Assembly: GCA_030849805.1 (NCBI GenBank)
Contig: JASANZ010002022.1
Span: forward strand, 1-34,354
Direction of reading: 5' to 3'
Source: Sergeia podlipaevii
Taxonomy: Eukaryota; Euglenozoa; Kinetoplastea; Trypanosomatida; Trypanosomatidae
Length of the DNA stretch: 34,354 nt
Every line of letters begins with the position of its first letter. The stretch's first letter is position 1. A program made the position numbers and the translations under genes. Under the pieces are notes generated by a model that ran no database searches, had not been told where the DNA came from, and was given only the letters and a program-made list of their open reading frames with translations. This document shows, piece after piece, positions 18,442 to 27,398 of the stretch.

Positions 18442-20211
18442 CTACTCCTTCTCCGTAGCCTTCTTAGCAAACATAGAGAACAACGTAGGGGTTCCCTTGG
18501 GTCTCCCAGCCTTCTCCAGTCGCTTCACACTAGCACTCTTCGGGGGGGCCGCTGCCGCCTTGGATGCACTGCCGGGCTCCAGCTTCGCCTTCTTCATGAG
18601 CGGAGCGCCATCAGGGTCATCCGTTCTCGAAGAAAAAGAGAGACCACCGCCAGCACAACCAACACGAGCAGAAGAAGCCGTTGCTTGCTGAATACCACAG
18701 GCACTCGCAGCTGCAGATGTAAAAACTTCCGGAATGTAGTCCGCCACCACGCCGAAGGCTACTTCCAGAGGCACCTGGGAGAGCGAAGGTGATGGTGGCT
18801 GCTGCTGGGGCTGATCTCCTTCGCTAGAAGGGGATGCCTCCTCAGACGGTAACTGCAGCAGCCTGCGCATGACGGCGCTGTCCTGCACCCTGCGCACCTT
18901 CCGCGACACCCAGTGCCCCGCCACTTGTGGAGAGAACTTATAGTAATAGGTGTCCCCTACAAGTTTGAACTCACAGAGATTAGCCAGCACGGTGTGTGAC
19001 TGCAAAGCGGTGAGGACGGAAGAAAGCGAAGGACACTCCACCACCGCCGCTGCCCATCCCTCCAGACACTCAGAAGTTGTCACGCATGAGTTCTGTGGAG
19101 GTGCAGGTGGAGCAGATACCGCGGTGATGCCGCTGCTGCTAGGGGCTGTGGCTAATCGCTGAAACGAATCTTGTTTATATCTCGTAAAGAAGCTTTCCTC
19201 ATCGCCCTCTAGTTCAGATTTAGCCTCGTTGGAGTCCTCCCCTAAACCTGAAAACAAGCCGCCGGCACCACTACCCCCATCATTACCACCACTGTTGTGC
19301 ATAGCGTTGCTGCTGCTACTGCCGCTGCTACTTCTAAATATATCCGTAGCAGGTACAAACTTGTCCTTCGCCGCGGGGTGCTCCAGTAGCTCTCGGAGTG
19401 CCATGAAAGTCACATCAAAGGGGGTTGCCACCAGCACAGAGTCACTCTTGGGAAGCACAAGCTCGTCGATAAACCACGTCTGGCCAAAGCCATTCGGGGC
19501 TCCTTGAGACTGCAGTTCATAGAGAGCAGCGCTGGCATGCGTAGAGTTGTCTGCGGCAGTGGTCGGGCATAGAAACAGTGATCTCTGGCCGTGCCTTGGG
19601 TGCGATAGGCGCACCACTACCGCAGCAACTTGGGCCGCGCCGTCCATGTGACGTAGCGTAGAAGGCCTGCTTGGCGTGATGGCGGCCATGGTGTCTCCAG
19701 GAGAGTCACTGCCCCCGCCTCCGCCCTCCCTTCCTCCGCTACTTTTTCCACTAGATGAAGGCGTCATCCATGGTGCAGCCTCCGCCGCTTTACAGTCCTG
19801 ATCTACTCGTCGCTGCTGATCATGATCATACAGCAATGCCATGTTTGCGATAGAACTGGCCGCTGTTGTCGAAGCCACTGAACACGAGTCCGATATTGTG
19901 GCGCACGGCTTGATAAGACAGCGAGGAAGTACAACAATACGGGGAAGAAGAAAAGCGGTAGTGCTTCCAGATCCTTCCGCTGCGAGACTCGTGGTGTTGT
20001 CTCGTGGGTCAAAAGACAGTCTATCTGAGAGGTTTGCACTGCCACCTGAAACATCCGAAACTGACAAGGCGGAGGATGAATGATTCGGGTTTGAGCTCAC
20101 CATGCGAACATCATCATCATCATCGTCGCTATCGCTGTCCTCTCTATGCGCGCGAGCTGGCGACGGCGCATTGCAATAAAGCTGGCGTTGTACCTCACCA
20201 CTGTCCGACAT
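18442..20211 (-). CDS. RNASEH2B: Ribonuclease H2 subunit B homologue
   Basis: Accessory subunit of the nuclear RNase H2 complex, which removes ribonucleotides embedded in DNA and RNA of RNA-DNA hybrids. The 589-residue protein (human about 312) keeps the subunit's landmarks in order: RLSHPRHGQRSLFL (201-214), LYELQ and TWFIDELVL (230-253), LVATPFDVTFMALREL (260-275), YYYKFSPQVAGHWVSRKV (422-439), FGVVADYIPEVF (486-497), a basic cluster MKKAKLE (539-545) and a C-terminal PIP-box-like T..L..MF (574-581) followed by lysines. The extra length comes from low-complexity inserts (about 20-85, 105-190, 295-380). Human RNASEH2B also ends in a degenerate PIP box for PCNA. The open frame reaches a TTG at 20367; the first ATG is 20211. 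The leader is odd (no AG for 109 bases), so a start at Met37 (20103) is possible. Confidence 0.87.
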   Translation of the reverse strand: MSDSGEVQRQLYCNAPSPARAHREDSDSDDDDDDVRMVSSNPNHSSSALSVSDVSGGSANLSDRLSFDPRDNTTSLAAEGSGSTTAFLLPRIVVLPRCLIKPCATISDSCSVASTTAASSIANMALLYDHDQQRRVDQDCKAAEAAPWMTPSSSGKSSGGREGGGGGSDSPGDTMAAITPSRPSTLRHMDGAAQVAAVVVRLSHPRHGQRSLFLCPTTAADNSTHASAALYELQSQGAPNGFGQTWFIDELVLPKSDSVLVATPFDVTFMALRELLEHPAAKDKFVPATDIFRSSSGSSSSNAMHNSGGNDGGSGAGGLFSGLGEDSNEAKSELEGDEESFFTRYKQDSFQRLATAPSSSGITAVSAPPAPPQNSCVTTSECLEGWAAAVVECPSLSSVLTALQSHTVLANLCEFKLVGDTYYYKFSPQVAGHWVSRKVRRVQDSAVMRRLLQLPSEEASPSSEGDQPQQQPPSPSLSQVPLEVAFGVVADYIPEVFTSAAASACGIQQATASSARVGCAGGGLSFSSRTDDPDGAPLMKKAKLEPGSASKAAAAPPKSASVKRLEKAGRPKGTPTLFSMFAKKATEKE

Positions 20212-20320
20212 TTTGGCAACCAACACAAAAAAGGAAGGAAGGAAAGGTATACGTAGAGTGGAGCAGAAAGTTTGTAAATAAAAAAATATGAGAGGGGGAG
20301 GACGTGAGAAAGTATGTTCC
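20212..20320 (-). promoter_or_regulatory. AG-free, pyrimidine-rich leader of RNase H2B
   Basis: No AG occurs in the sense strand for the 109 bases before the ATG at 20211, although good pyrimidine tracts are present (20245-20227 and about 20311-20292). The first AG after these tracts is at 20202-20201, inside codons 3-4 of the frame. Confidence 0.7.
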
Positions 20321-21994
20321 CTTTCTTTCCTTTTTTTTTCCTCCTTCCCTCCTAATCTCAACCTCAATTAACAATAATAATAATAATAACAATAGTTGAA
20401 ATGCTCTATGATAAATGTGAAAAATGTGTCTATGCAAAAACACTTCTCCCTTTCTCTACTTGGTATACGCTGTTCTCTCAGATAATGAGTGAGTAGGCGC
20501 GTAGGTAGCAGGGAAAGTGCTGTCTTCAAAAAAAAAAAAGGGTGATAAAGCTAAGATGTTGTGCTTTTGAATATTTATAATTTTACGTATATAGAGCAAA
20601 ATAAAAAGAAGCAGAAGAGAGAGAAAAAAAAAATGAGTTAAATATGTGTGGGGGAGAAAGGTAAAAAAAAAAAAAAAGATTTTTCCCTCTTCGTTGCTAG
20701 TCGTCTGCTGGTGTTGAAGCCATAGTAACTTTTTTTTTCCCCCATTGTATGACATATAGTGTCATGTAGTTGTCCACTTCGTAGAGTAGTAAGAGAAAGC
20801 GTCTTGACAGCACCCCATCATTTCAAAAGGGAAACAAAAAAAAAGCGAAAAAAAAGTGAACCTGTTGATTTTTTTTGTCGTTTCTCTTTTCTTTATTTTG
20901 CCTTCTTGTCTTCCCGGTATTTATTATTGTATAAAACGAAAAAGAAAGAAGGAAAGAAGAAAAGAAGAAACGACATCTGCGTGTGCGTGACAGAAATTAA
21001 ATTTTAAAAGACGTACTTGTCCTTTCCTTCTTTCTTCTTCTCTGCTTCCCCCTTCCCTCCCTCGGTCATCATAGCGATAATAGTAAAAAAAAAAAAAACG
21101 GTGCAGCAACAATAGTAGTAGTTATTGTAAAGATGGAGAAAACAAAAGTGCGATATACACGAAAAAGAAAGTAAGTAAGTGAAATATATATATATATGTG
21201 CACGGCATGACTGGAAAAAACTCCTTCCCCATCCATTTCTTGTTCGTTTATGTATATAAATAGATACATATATTGACAATTAAAAGAACATAAATGTGAA
21301 AAAAAAAAAATCCAAAAAAAAAGGAAAGTCTGTTGAAAGAAAAACAATTTTTGAGGGGAAGAACGAAACGAAAAAGGACATTGATTTCATTCCGATAGTC
21401 ACGCTCCTCTGTTCTCCCCTCGTCTTTCTTTTCTTTCTATATTTCTTTTTGTTGTTGTTGTTGTTGTTTGTTTGTGAGCACCTTGATCCCATCTTTCTTT
21501 CTTCATTTTCTTTTGTTTCGTTCTTCTCCAAATCTTCTGCGATTCAGAGAAAAAAGAGGCTTTTCTTGAAAAAGAAAATGTAGTACATATTAGGGATTGT
21601 CAAACATAGAGAAAAAATGTAAAGTTCGGTGCCCACCGATATTAAATACAGCAGTAAAAAAAAAAAAAAGATGAACATATATGACAAGTGGTACATGGCA
21701 TGACAAAAAGTTCCTCACATTCTCTTTTATCTGTTTGTTTGCCTCTGTCTTAACTTTTCTTTTTTTTCTTCCTTGCCTTCCATCACTATTTCTTACCACC
21801 TTCACTGAGCGTTCATCGCGTAAAAGTTTTCTTTCTGTGCTGTTGTCCTTTTCTATATTGTTGTTGTTGTTGTTCTGTCTGAGTATATATATATATTTGC
21901 AGCAGCAGCAGTTACATGTTTGTGTGTCACGCTATTGCTGATGCAGCAACTGCTAGTGTTCCGTCTATATATTTTTTTCCAAAAAAAAAAAAAT
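20212..21994. other. Intergenic region
   Basis: About 1.8 kb without a supportable gene: 3' UTR of the second DUF962 gene and leader of RNase H2B in the sense direction. It has (TAA)n at about 20382-20390, (TTG)n at about 21452-21468 and 21858-21872, TA runs near 21186-21197 and 21884-21895, and many A-runs. Confidence 0.8.
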
Positions 21995-22336
21995 CTACTG
22001 GAACACCTTGTCGCCACTGATCATCTTCCGCACCATCTCACTATGCGCTCCAAGAGCCCAAATTGGGTGCTTCAGGGACGCAGGCGTACGGTTCTCAAAA
22101 AGAAGGTCGCCACCCCACGATAGTCCGTAGGCGGCAAGGATGCCTACGACCAAGGGCCTGAGGTCAAGGCGGAGTAGACTGACCATAGCGAAGATAGCCG
22201 CCACCGCACTTCCCGCGGCGTGCATGCGGCGACCCCAGATGTTGCGGTGAGTAGCAAGGTAGTACACCTTGTACTCTCTGTAGTTAGACGCATCCACCTT
22301 GATTCCAGAAGAGGTGTCAACGAGCACAGAAACCAT
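21995..22336 (-). CDS. DUF962 / Mpo1-like small membrane protein, copy 2
   Basis: A 113-residue protein of the DUF962 (Mpo1-like) family. Yeast Mpo1 is an iron-dependent dioxygenase of 2-hydroxy fatty acids in the ER; the short members like this one have no proven activity that I know of. The family pattern is clear: YREYKVYYLATHRNIWGRRMHAAG (19-42), two hydrophobic segments (about 42-55 and 61-75), then ENRTPASLKHPIW (81-93) and a C-terminal MVRKMISGD. Histidines 30 and 39 sit at the usual places. The position I remember as His in bacterial members (WxGH) is Asp77, and a usual Asp is His98. It is a diverged tandem partner of the gene at 23707-24033, with about 37 identities over 92 gap-free positions by hand count. 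The start is ATG 22336. Confidence 0.85.
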   Translation of the reverse strand: MVSVLVDTSSGIKVDASNYREYKVYYLATHRNIWGRRMHAAGSAVAAIFAMVSLLRLDLRPLVVGILAAYGLSWGGDLLFENRTPASLKHPIWALGAHSEMVRKMISGDKVFQ

Positions 22337-22366
22337 TCTTTCTTAAAGAAAATATATATGTCCCTG

Positions 22367-22389
22367 CTTGAAAATAAATAAGAAAAAGA
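22367..22389 (-). promoter_or_regulatory. Putative spliced-leader acceptor of DUF962 copy 2
   Basis: The sense strand reads a T-rich tract (CTTTTTCTTATTTATTTTC) ending in AAG, with AG at 22368-22367, about 30 bases before the ATG. Confidence 0.4.
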
Positions 22390-23525
22390 TATTGCAAGAA
22401 TTGATTGCAAAAACTTGAAATAAATATATAAATATATAACTTTATTGAAGTATTGACGACGTAGTGATATTATTTTTTTTTTTGCCCCCTTTTCTTTCTT
22501 CCCTTCCCTTTCGATTGTTGAAGTATGAGAGCGGCAGTCGCACGTAACCCCCCAGTGTTGGATATAAATATAGAAAAGTGGAAAAAAGGGGAAAAAAATG
22601 AAGTAGAGAACATGAAAAAAAAAAAGTAACATGTGAACATATATATTTATACATTCAAAAAAAGAAAAAAAAATTAAACAAACGAGAGAGAAAGAAGGAA
22701 AGAAAGCCTGCTATACAGGCAAACGACATGGAAAAACAAAACAAAAAACAAAACGTGAATGTTTTCGCATCCTACACATAGCAAAGAAAAAAAAAAAGAA
22801 ATAGTTGTCATCGCACAACACAATATCATAGACATTGCTGGGGTCATTGACGTATGTATGCATATATATATTTAAAGAAACTGAGTAAGAAAAGGAAAGA
22901 GAAAGAGTTGCGTCCTCCTACTACTATAGTCATGGCAGCGTGGATCCACGTACATGCATACACACTTACTCAAGCACGTTCAATGTTTGTGCAAAACGTG
23001 CCCTCTCACTACTCTTTTTTTCTTTTTTCTTTTCTCTTGCTCATCCTCTTCAGTAAGTTATGTGCGCAGTTCGACATATAGCAGCAGTTGTTGTTGTTGT
23101 TGTTGTTGCCCTTTAATTTTGCTGCTGCTTTGCCACTACGAGTTCATTTCTGTTTTTTTTTTTTATTCCTCTTCTCTTTCATTACTTCATCCTTGGGTTT
23201 TTGCGTTCTTTATCCCTTCTTTTTTTTTTTTTTCAAAGGTGCCCCTTTCTTTCATCCACAGCAGCACTTTAAAAAAGGAAAAAGAATAAATATAGTTTTT
23301 AAGAAACGATATAATAATAATAAAAAGGAAAAAAAAGGAAAAAGGGAGATATCGTGTAGAGATGTTCTGCAAACACAAAAAGTGTCAACTCTTTCCATTG
23401 CGCTTTTTTCTTTTTTCTTTTTCTCTTCTTCTTCTCTTTGCATATATATAAATATATATATAAAGAGTGAGAGATAGACAAAATAAAATATAAAAAAAAT
23501 GGGCATCACTACTGTAGGTAAAAAA

Positions 23526-23571
23526 TAATAATAATAATAATAATATTAATAATAATAATAAATAATAATAT
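23526..23571. repeat. (ATA)n / (AAT)n microsatellite
   Basis: Imperfect AAT repeats in the 3' UTR of DUF962 copy 1, interrupted by one ATT and by single-base shifts. Confidence 0.9.
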
Positions 23572-23706
23572 ATATTGAAAGAAAAGGCAAAAAGAAAAAA
23601 AACAGAAATTATATATATCTTCTACAATTTTTGGTATCAAAACAGTACATACAACCGAACTAGCACATATGTGCTATCATATATATATATATATATATTC
23701 GATGCT

Positions 23707-24033
23707 TTAAACACTAGTGTCCCCCTTGATCATAGACCACACCATCTCGCTGTGAGCTTTGATGGACCATGCCGGATACTTGAAGGTGGTGGGCACCTGG
23801 TTCTCTACAAACTTATCACCAGCCCAGCACAGACCAACACCTGCGACGATAGATGCTCCAAAGGTAACGGCATCCGCGCGGATGGTGCCAGCGACGATGC
23901 CGACAGCGCCGACGACAGTACCAATCAGATGCAGGCGGCGGCACCACTGCTTCGCATGCCTCATCTTGTAGAGGACGGTGAACTCCTTGTAGGTGGAGGG
24001 AGTAATCTCCAAGTTGGAACTGATGTTAACCAT
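23707..24033 (-). CDS. DUF962 / Mpo1-like small membrane protein, copy 1
   Basis: A 108-residue protein, upstream member of the tandem DUF962 pair in the direction of transcription. Landmarks: YKEFTVLYKMRHAKQWCRRLHLIGT (15-39), hydrophobic segments at about 36-50 and 56-71, and ENQVPTTFKYPAWSI (77-91) with a C-terminal AHSEMVWSMIKGD. His26 and His35 match His30 and His39 of the other copy; Asp73 and His94 show the same unusual residues as Asp77 and His98 there. The FKYP motif is closer to the bacterial family consensus than that of copy 2. There is no N-terminal signal peptide. The start ATG 24033 lies about 40 bases from an AG downstream of a pyrimidine tract. A role in membrane lipid chemistry is inferred from the family only. 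Confidence 0.86.
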   Translation of the reverse strand: MVNISSNLEITPSTYKEFTVLYKMRHAKQWCRRLHLIGTVVGAVGIVAGTIRADAVTFGASIVAGVGLCWAGDKFVENQVPTTFKYPAWSIKAHSEMVWSMIKGDTSV

Positions 24034-24072
24034 TTTCTCTCTCTCTCCTTTGTTGTGTTTGTTTATTTCAGA

Positions 24073-24122
24073 CTTTGTAGAATGTGTGAGTGAGTAAAGT
24101 GAAAAGAAAAAAAAAAGAAAAA
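24073..24122 (-). promoter_or_regulatory. Putative spliced-leader acceptor of DUF962 copy 1
   Basis: A T-rich tract in the sense strand (24122-24102) is followed by the first plausible AGs, including AG at 24074-24073 in CTACAAAG, giving a 5' UTR of about 40 bases. Confidence 0.4.
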
Positions 24123-24655
24123 GGTGTTAGAGCGACGGTAAAGAAGAAGCAAAAAAAAAAAGAGAAAAAAAAGAATTAAAGAAAAATGGGCCTTGGTAAG
24201 AATTGAAAAAAAAAATAATAATAATAACAAAGGAGATGCTTCTTCCTTTCTGTTTGTTTGCTTCTTTATGTGTGTGTGTGTGTGTGTGTGCGTGCGTGAA
24301 AAGAGAACGTATCAAAACGAAAAGGGAAGAACGAAAGGAAGAGGTATGTGAATGTTGTGTCAAGAATATATATATGTGTGCATATCAAAGAAGAAGGTTA
24401 TGTATGTGTATGTGTGTGTGTATGTATCGCCGAACTTGTGATGGAGGTTAGCACAAAAGTAAGGTCTGTATAGACAAGAAAGCACCTCAAATCATTCCAG
24501 CGATAAAGCCTCTATATATAATGATGAGAGAGCTCCCTGCCTGTCCGTAACTTTTGCCAGAAAGTTCTCTCTGTTGTTGCTGATGTTGTTGTTGTTGTTG
24601 CTTTCGTTTAGTTTTTTGGTATAGTGGTGTAGTGAAAAGAGAAAAAAATAATAAT

Positions 24656-24656
<1 letters not shown>

Positions 24657-24684
<28 letters not shown>
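24657..24684. repeat. (ATCA)7 tetranucleotide repeat
   Basis: Seven perfect ATCA units in the non-coding spacer downstream of the LRR protein gene. Confidence 0.95.
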
Positions 24685-24687
<3 letters not shown>

Positions 24688-25007
24688 AAAAAGGAAGAAA
24701 AGATCTAATACTCTCCTTCATTACATATATTCTATACATCATGAACTGTATAACACACACACATACATATATATATACGCAGCAAAGAAAAGGAAAAAGG
24801 AGAAAATGTCTAAGAACAGTCATTCTCATCAACAACACACAAGCACAAAGAGAAGCATTCATCGTTCTCCTCTATAAACATAAAACGCCACAAAGAAGAA
24901 AAAGAAGAAAAAAAAAAAAGAAGACAGAGAGAAAGTAGATAATACAAGAAAGTTTCAGCTAATGGCCATCTCTCTCTCTCTTTTTCTGCCCCACTCACTC
25001 TCGTTGC

Positions 25008-27398
25008 TTAGCCCTTCTTCGACTTCTTGCTGCTCTTCTTACCGTTCTTGCCATTCTTCTTGGAACCCGACGACGTCGACCGCCGCGCAGCCTTTGCTAG
25101 TGTCTGCGTCTCTAGCAGTCGCACCTCCTCCTGCAACGCATCCATCTGTTCCTTGTACTCTCTTCGCTGCGCTTGCCAGTTCGCCATATCCGCCTTGATG
25201 TTCTCCAGCAAGCCTCTTTTCATTGTCTCGCGGCCTGCGGCGTTGTTCTTCCATTCATTGAGTTCCGCCTCGACCTCGTTATACTCTGCCTCAACCTTCT
25301 CTCGCTGCGCCACTTCGATCTCCAGGCGCTGGCGTGCCAGCTCGCTGTTCTCATCAAACGTCTCGCGCGCCTTCACTAGGTCTGACTGAAGCTTGAGCGC
25401 TTGCTGCTCATACTTCCCTTCCTGGGAGGTGTAGCTCTCAATCTGCTCCTGTAGCTCACGTATCTTCTTAGCGTAGTCACTCTGATCCTGCTTAAACTGC
25501 AGCTCAAAGTTCTCTGCTCCTCGCTTCACATCTGCATTCTTATCGCGCAAGCTCTCCATCTCTATTTTGGCCTCCGCCAGCTTGTACCTTTGAAAGTGAA
25601 GCCTCACCAGCTCACGCTTGAGCGCGTCTGGCTCGGCGTTCTGCACGCGAATCACATTCCGCGTCGTCGCGCGCTCCATTCGCAAGATCGTCGGATGAGG
25701 CACGCTCGTTGCACCAAGATTGCACTTGAGCACAGAGACATTTCGCTCCAAGAAAGCAGCAAAGGAATCGCCACCGTTGTTCGTGAAATGATTGTCACTC
25801 AGCTGCAGCACTCGCAGCGTAGTGTTACTCTGCAGCGCAACACCAAGGGCAATCAAACCGCGGTCTCCAAGCCACGTGCGCTGAATGTCTAGCACTTCCA
25901 GTGGACTGTTGCCGCTCAACACCGTCGCCAGCGCACAGGCGCCTTCGTCCTCGATGATGTTACCAGAAAGATAAAGGCGCTTGAGGCTTGTGTGGCGGCA
26001 CAGCGCACGCCCTAAGCTCACTGCGCCGTTACTTGAAATGGCGTTGTCCTTCAAAGACAGCGTCGTCAGCCCCAGGTTGCTCATGAGGGAGCGGCACAAG
26101 GTAGAAAGCGCGGAGTCTCCCAAGTCACAGCGGTTCATCTCAAGTGTAGTGATGAGGCGGTCGTTGCTAAGCACAGCGAGCAGCACGTGTACGCGAGCCG
26201 CCATGCCGCCGTTCACTTCTCCCTGTCCGCCGCCCACGCCCGACGCACTCATGCTGGCCCCGGGACTTATCACCCGCGGTGACCCCACGGTCGCAAAAGT
26301 AAAGTTGGTCGTTGAAGTCGCACTCTCCACTAAGCCACCACGCGGGCTCGCCAAATCGGTGGTTTGGTTAAACCTCGGGCGTGCATGCGTGTGAAACAAA
26401 TTATTGCCACTGAGCACTAAGGTGTGCAGCGCGCTCGTGTTCCGCATCGCAATACGGCCATGCAACAGCTCACCCAGTGCATCCGCAACAACCTTGGGGA
26501 GATCGTTGTAGCTGATGTCCAGGTACCCAAGAACTGAGTTTTCCGCGAGAGCGCTAATGATCATGAGCGCGCCGCTCGCGGAAAATGAAACGTCTTTCAG
26601 TTTAAGCACTGAGAGTGTCGTACTCGTGCGCAGCAGCTGCTCAAGAAGATCGATCGGGCGACGAGCCACGGCGGTGTCCATGTTCGCCCCCGTTCCCCCC
26701 AGCGCGCCCCCTCCGCCAATGGAGAAATCTGCAGCTGAGCCAGATGTCCCGTTCCACTCTTGTCTTCGTCCCGTCGTGTTGTTGGCGTCCCCGTCCCCGC
26801 CATTCTCACCGTGTGAGGAGGTAGCAGTCCCCGCGCCGTCGCCGTTACTCCCTGCTGCTGCCGGGGCATCCATCAGAAACGCGTTGCCGGAGAGATCTAA
26901 ATGGCGCAATGTGCGGCTACGAAGGCATCCTTCCAGAAGAATCGTAGCGCTTGCGGGGGTAATTCTATTGGCATACGGGTCGTCGCGCGAGGAACCTAAA
27001 ATGAGTGTTGTGAGCTTTCTGTGCTGTGCCACTACAAAGCTCAAGCTCTGCACACCGTTGCCGCCAATGTCATTGGCGCCAAGATCTAAGTAGGCAAGAT
27101 TTGGGAGATCTCGCATCAAGTGCGCGAGCACCTCGCAGCCAATGTCGCGTAGCGCGTTGCCATGCAAGTCCAACTTTGTCAGTGGAGACCGATGTAGCAT
27201 CGTCGCAAGACTTGTCATCACATTGACGCCGAGGCGGTGGCGGCGCATGACGACCTGACGCTCGAGAAAGCCTGCCTCCACCGCATCACGGAACATCTGC
27301 TTTGAGTCCGGTGTGTTCTTCTCATGTGTGTCACGCAACCAGGCGGTGAACACATCGCCGTACACCTGCTCCTCCGTAATGCCTAGAGACTGAAACAT
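25008..27398 (-). CDS. Leucine-rich-repeat (RI-type) coiled-coil protein
   Basis: A 796-residue protein. After an N-terminal helical part (1-72), about twelve LRRs of the ribonuclease-inhibitor type follow (LxxLxLxxNxIxxxGxxxLxxxL, for example LTKLDLHGNALRDIGCEVLA), from residue 73 to about 560. Two disordered inserts interrupt the solenoid: a G/S/N-rich one (about 173-246) and an S/T/G-rich one (about 336-402). A long coiled coil covers about 573-770, and the tail (about 775-796) is almost all K, S, G and N. No kinase, NTPase or membrane segment is present. LRR plus coiled-coil proteins of this kind are common in kinetoplastids and many are cytoskeletal or flagellar, but this one I cannot assign. 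The lysine-rich tail might bind tubulin, nucleic acid or membranes. The start ATG 27398 lies 10 bases after an excellent acceptor. Confidence 0.92.
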   Translation of the reverse strand: MFQSLGITEEQVYGDVFTAWLRDTHEKNTPDSKQMFRDAVEAGFLERQVVMRRHRLGVNVMTSLATMLHRSPLTKLDLHGNALRDIGCEVLAHLMRDLPNLAYLDLGANDIGGNGVQSLSFVVAQHRKLTTLILGSSRDDPYANRITPASATILLEGCLRSRTLRHLDLSGNAFLMDAPAAAGSNGDGAGTATSSHGENGGDGDANNTTGRRQEWNGTSGSAADFSIGGGGALGGTGANMDTAVARRPIDLLEQLLRTSTTLSVLKLKDVSFSASGALMIISALAENSVLGYLDISYNDLPKVVADALGELLHGRIAMRNTSALHTLVLSGNNLFHTHARPRFNQTTDLASPRGGLVESATSTTNFTFATVGSPRVISPGASMSASGVGGGQGEVNGGMAARVHVLLAVLSNDRLITTLEMNRCDLGDSALSTLCRSLMSNLGLTTLSLKDNAISSNGAVSLGRALCRHTSLKRLYLSGNIIEDEGACALATVLSGNSPLEVLDIQRTWLGDRGLIALGVALQSNTTLRVLQLSDNHFTNNGGDSFAAFLERNVSVLKCNLGATSVPHPTILRMERATTRNVIRVQNAEPDALKRELVRLHFQRYKLAEAKIEMESLRDKNADVKRGAENFELQFKQDQSDYAKKIRELQEQIESYTSQEGKYEQQALKLQSDLVKARETFDENSELARQRLEIEVAQREKVEAEYNEVEAELNEWKNNAAGRETMKRGLLENIKADMANWQAQRREYKEQMDALQEEVRLLETQTLAKAARRSTSSGSKKNGKNGKKSSKKSKKG

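Larger units (their letters stand above)
22337..23706. other. Spacer between the two DUF962 genes
   Basis: About 1.4 kb with no gene. It contains (TTG)n at about 23087-23107, TA-rich stretches and an AAT/ATA repeat at about 23526-23571. No copy of the flanking genes or remnant of one is visible. Confidence 0.8.
24034..25007. other. Intergenic region
   Basis: About 1 kb with no gene, between the LRR gene and DUF962 copy 1. It contains (TG)11 at 24269-24290, further TG/TA-rich sequence near 24400-24425, (TTG)n near 24585-24600 and an ATCA repeat at 24657-24684. Confidence 0.8.

Noticed and set aside
20212..20367. N-terminal extension of RNase H2B beginning at TTG 20367
   Set aside because: It has no ATG, and its sequence is a translation of pyrimidine/purine tracts in the leader.
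22144..22632. 162-residue minus-strand frame overlapping DUF962 copy 2
   Set aside because: It is out of frame with the recognised domain and mostly poly-F/K sequence from the leader.
23575..24093. 172-residue plus-strand frame antisense to DUF962 copy 1
   Set aside because: Antisense shadow; the minus-strand frame has clear family motifs.
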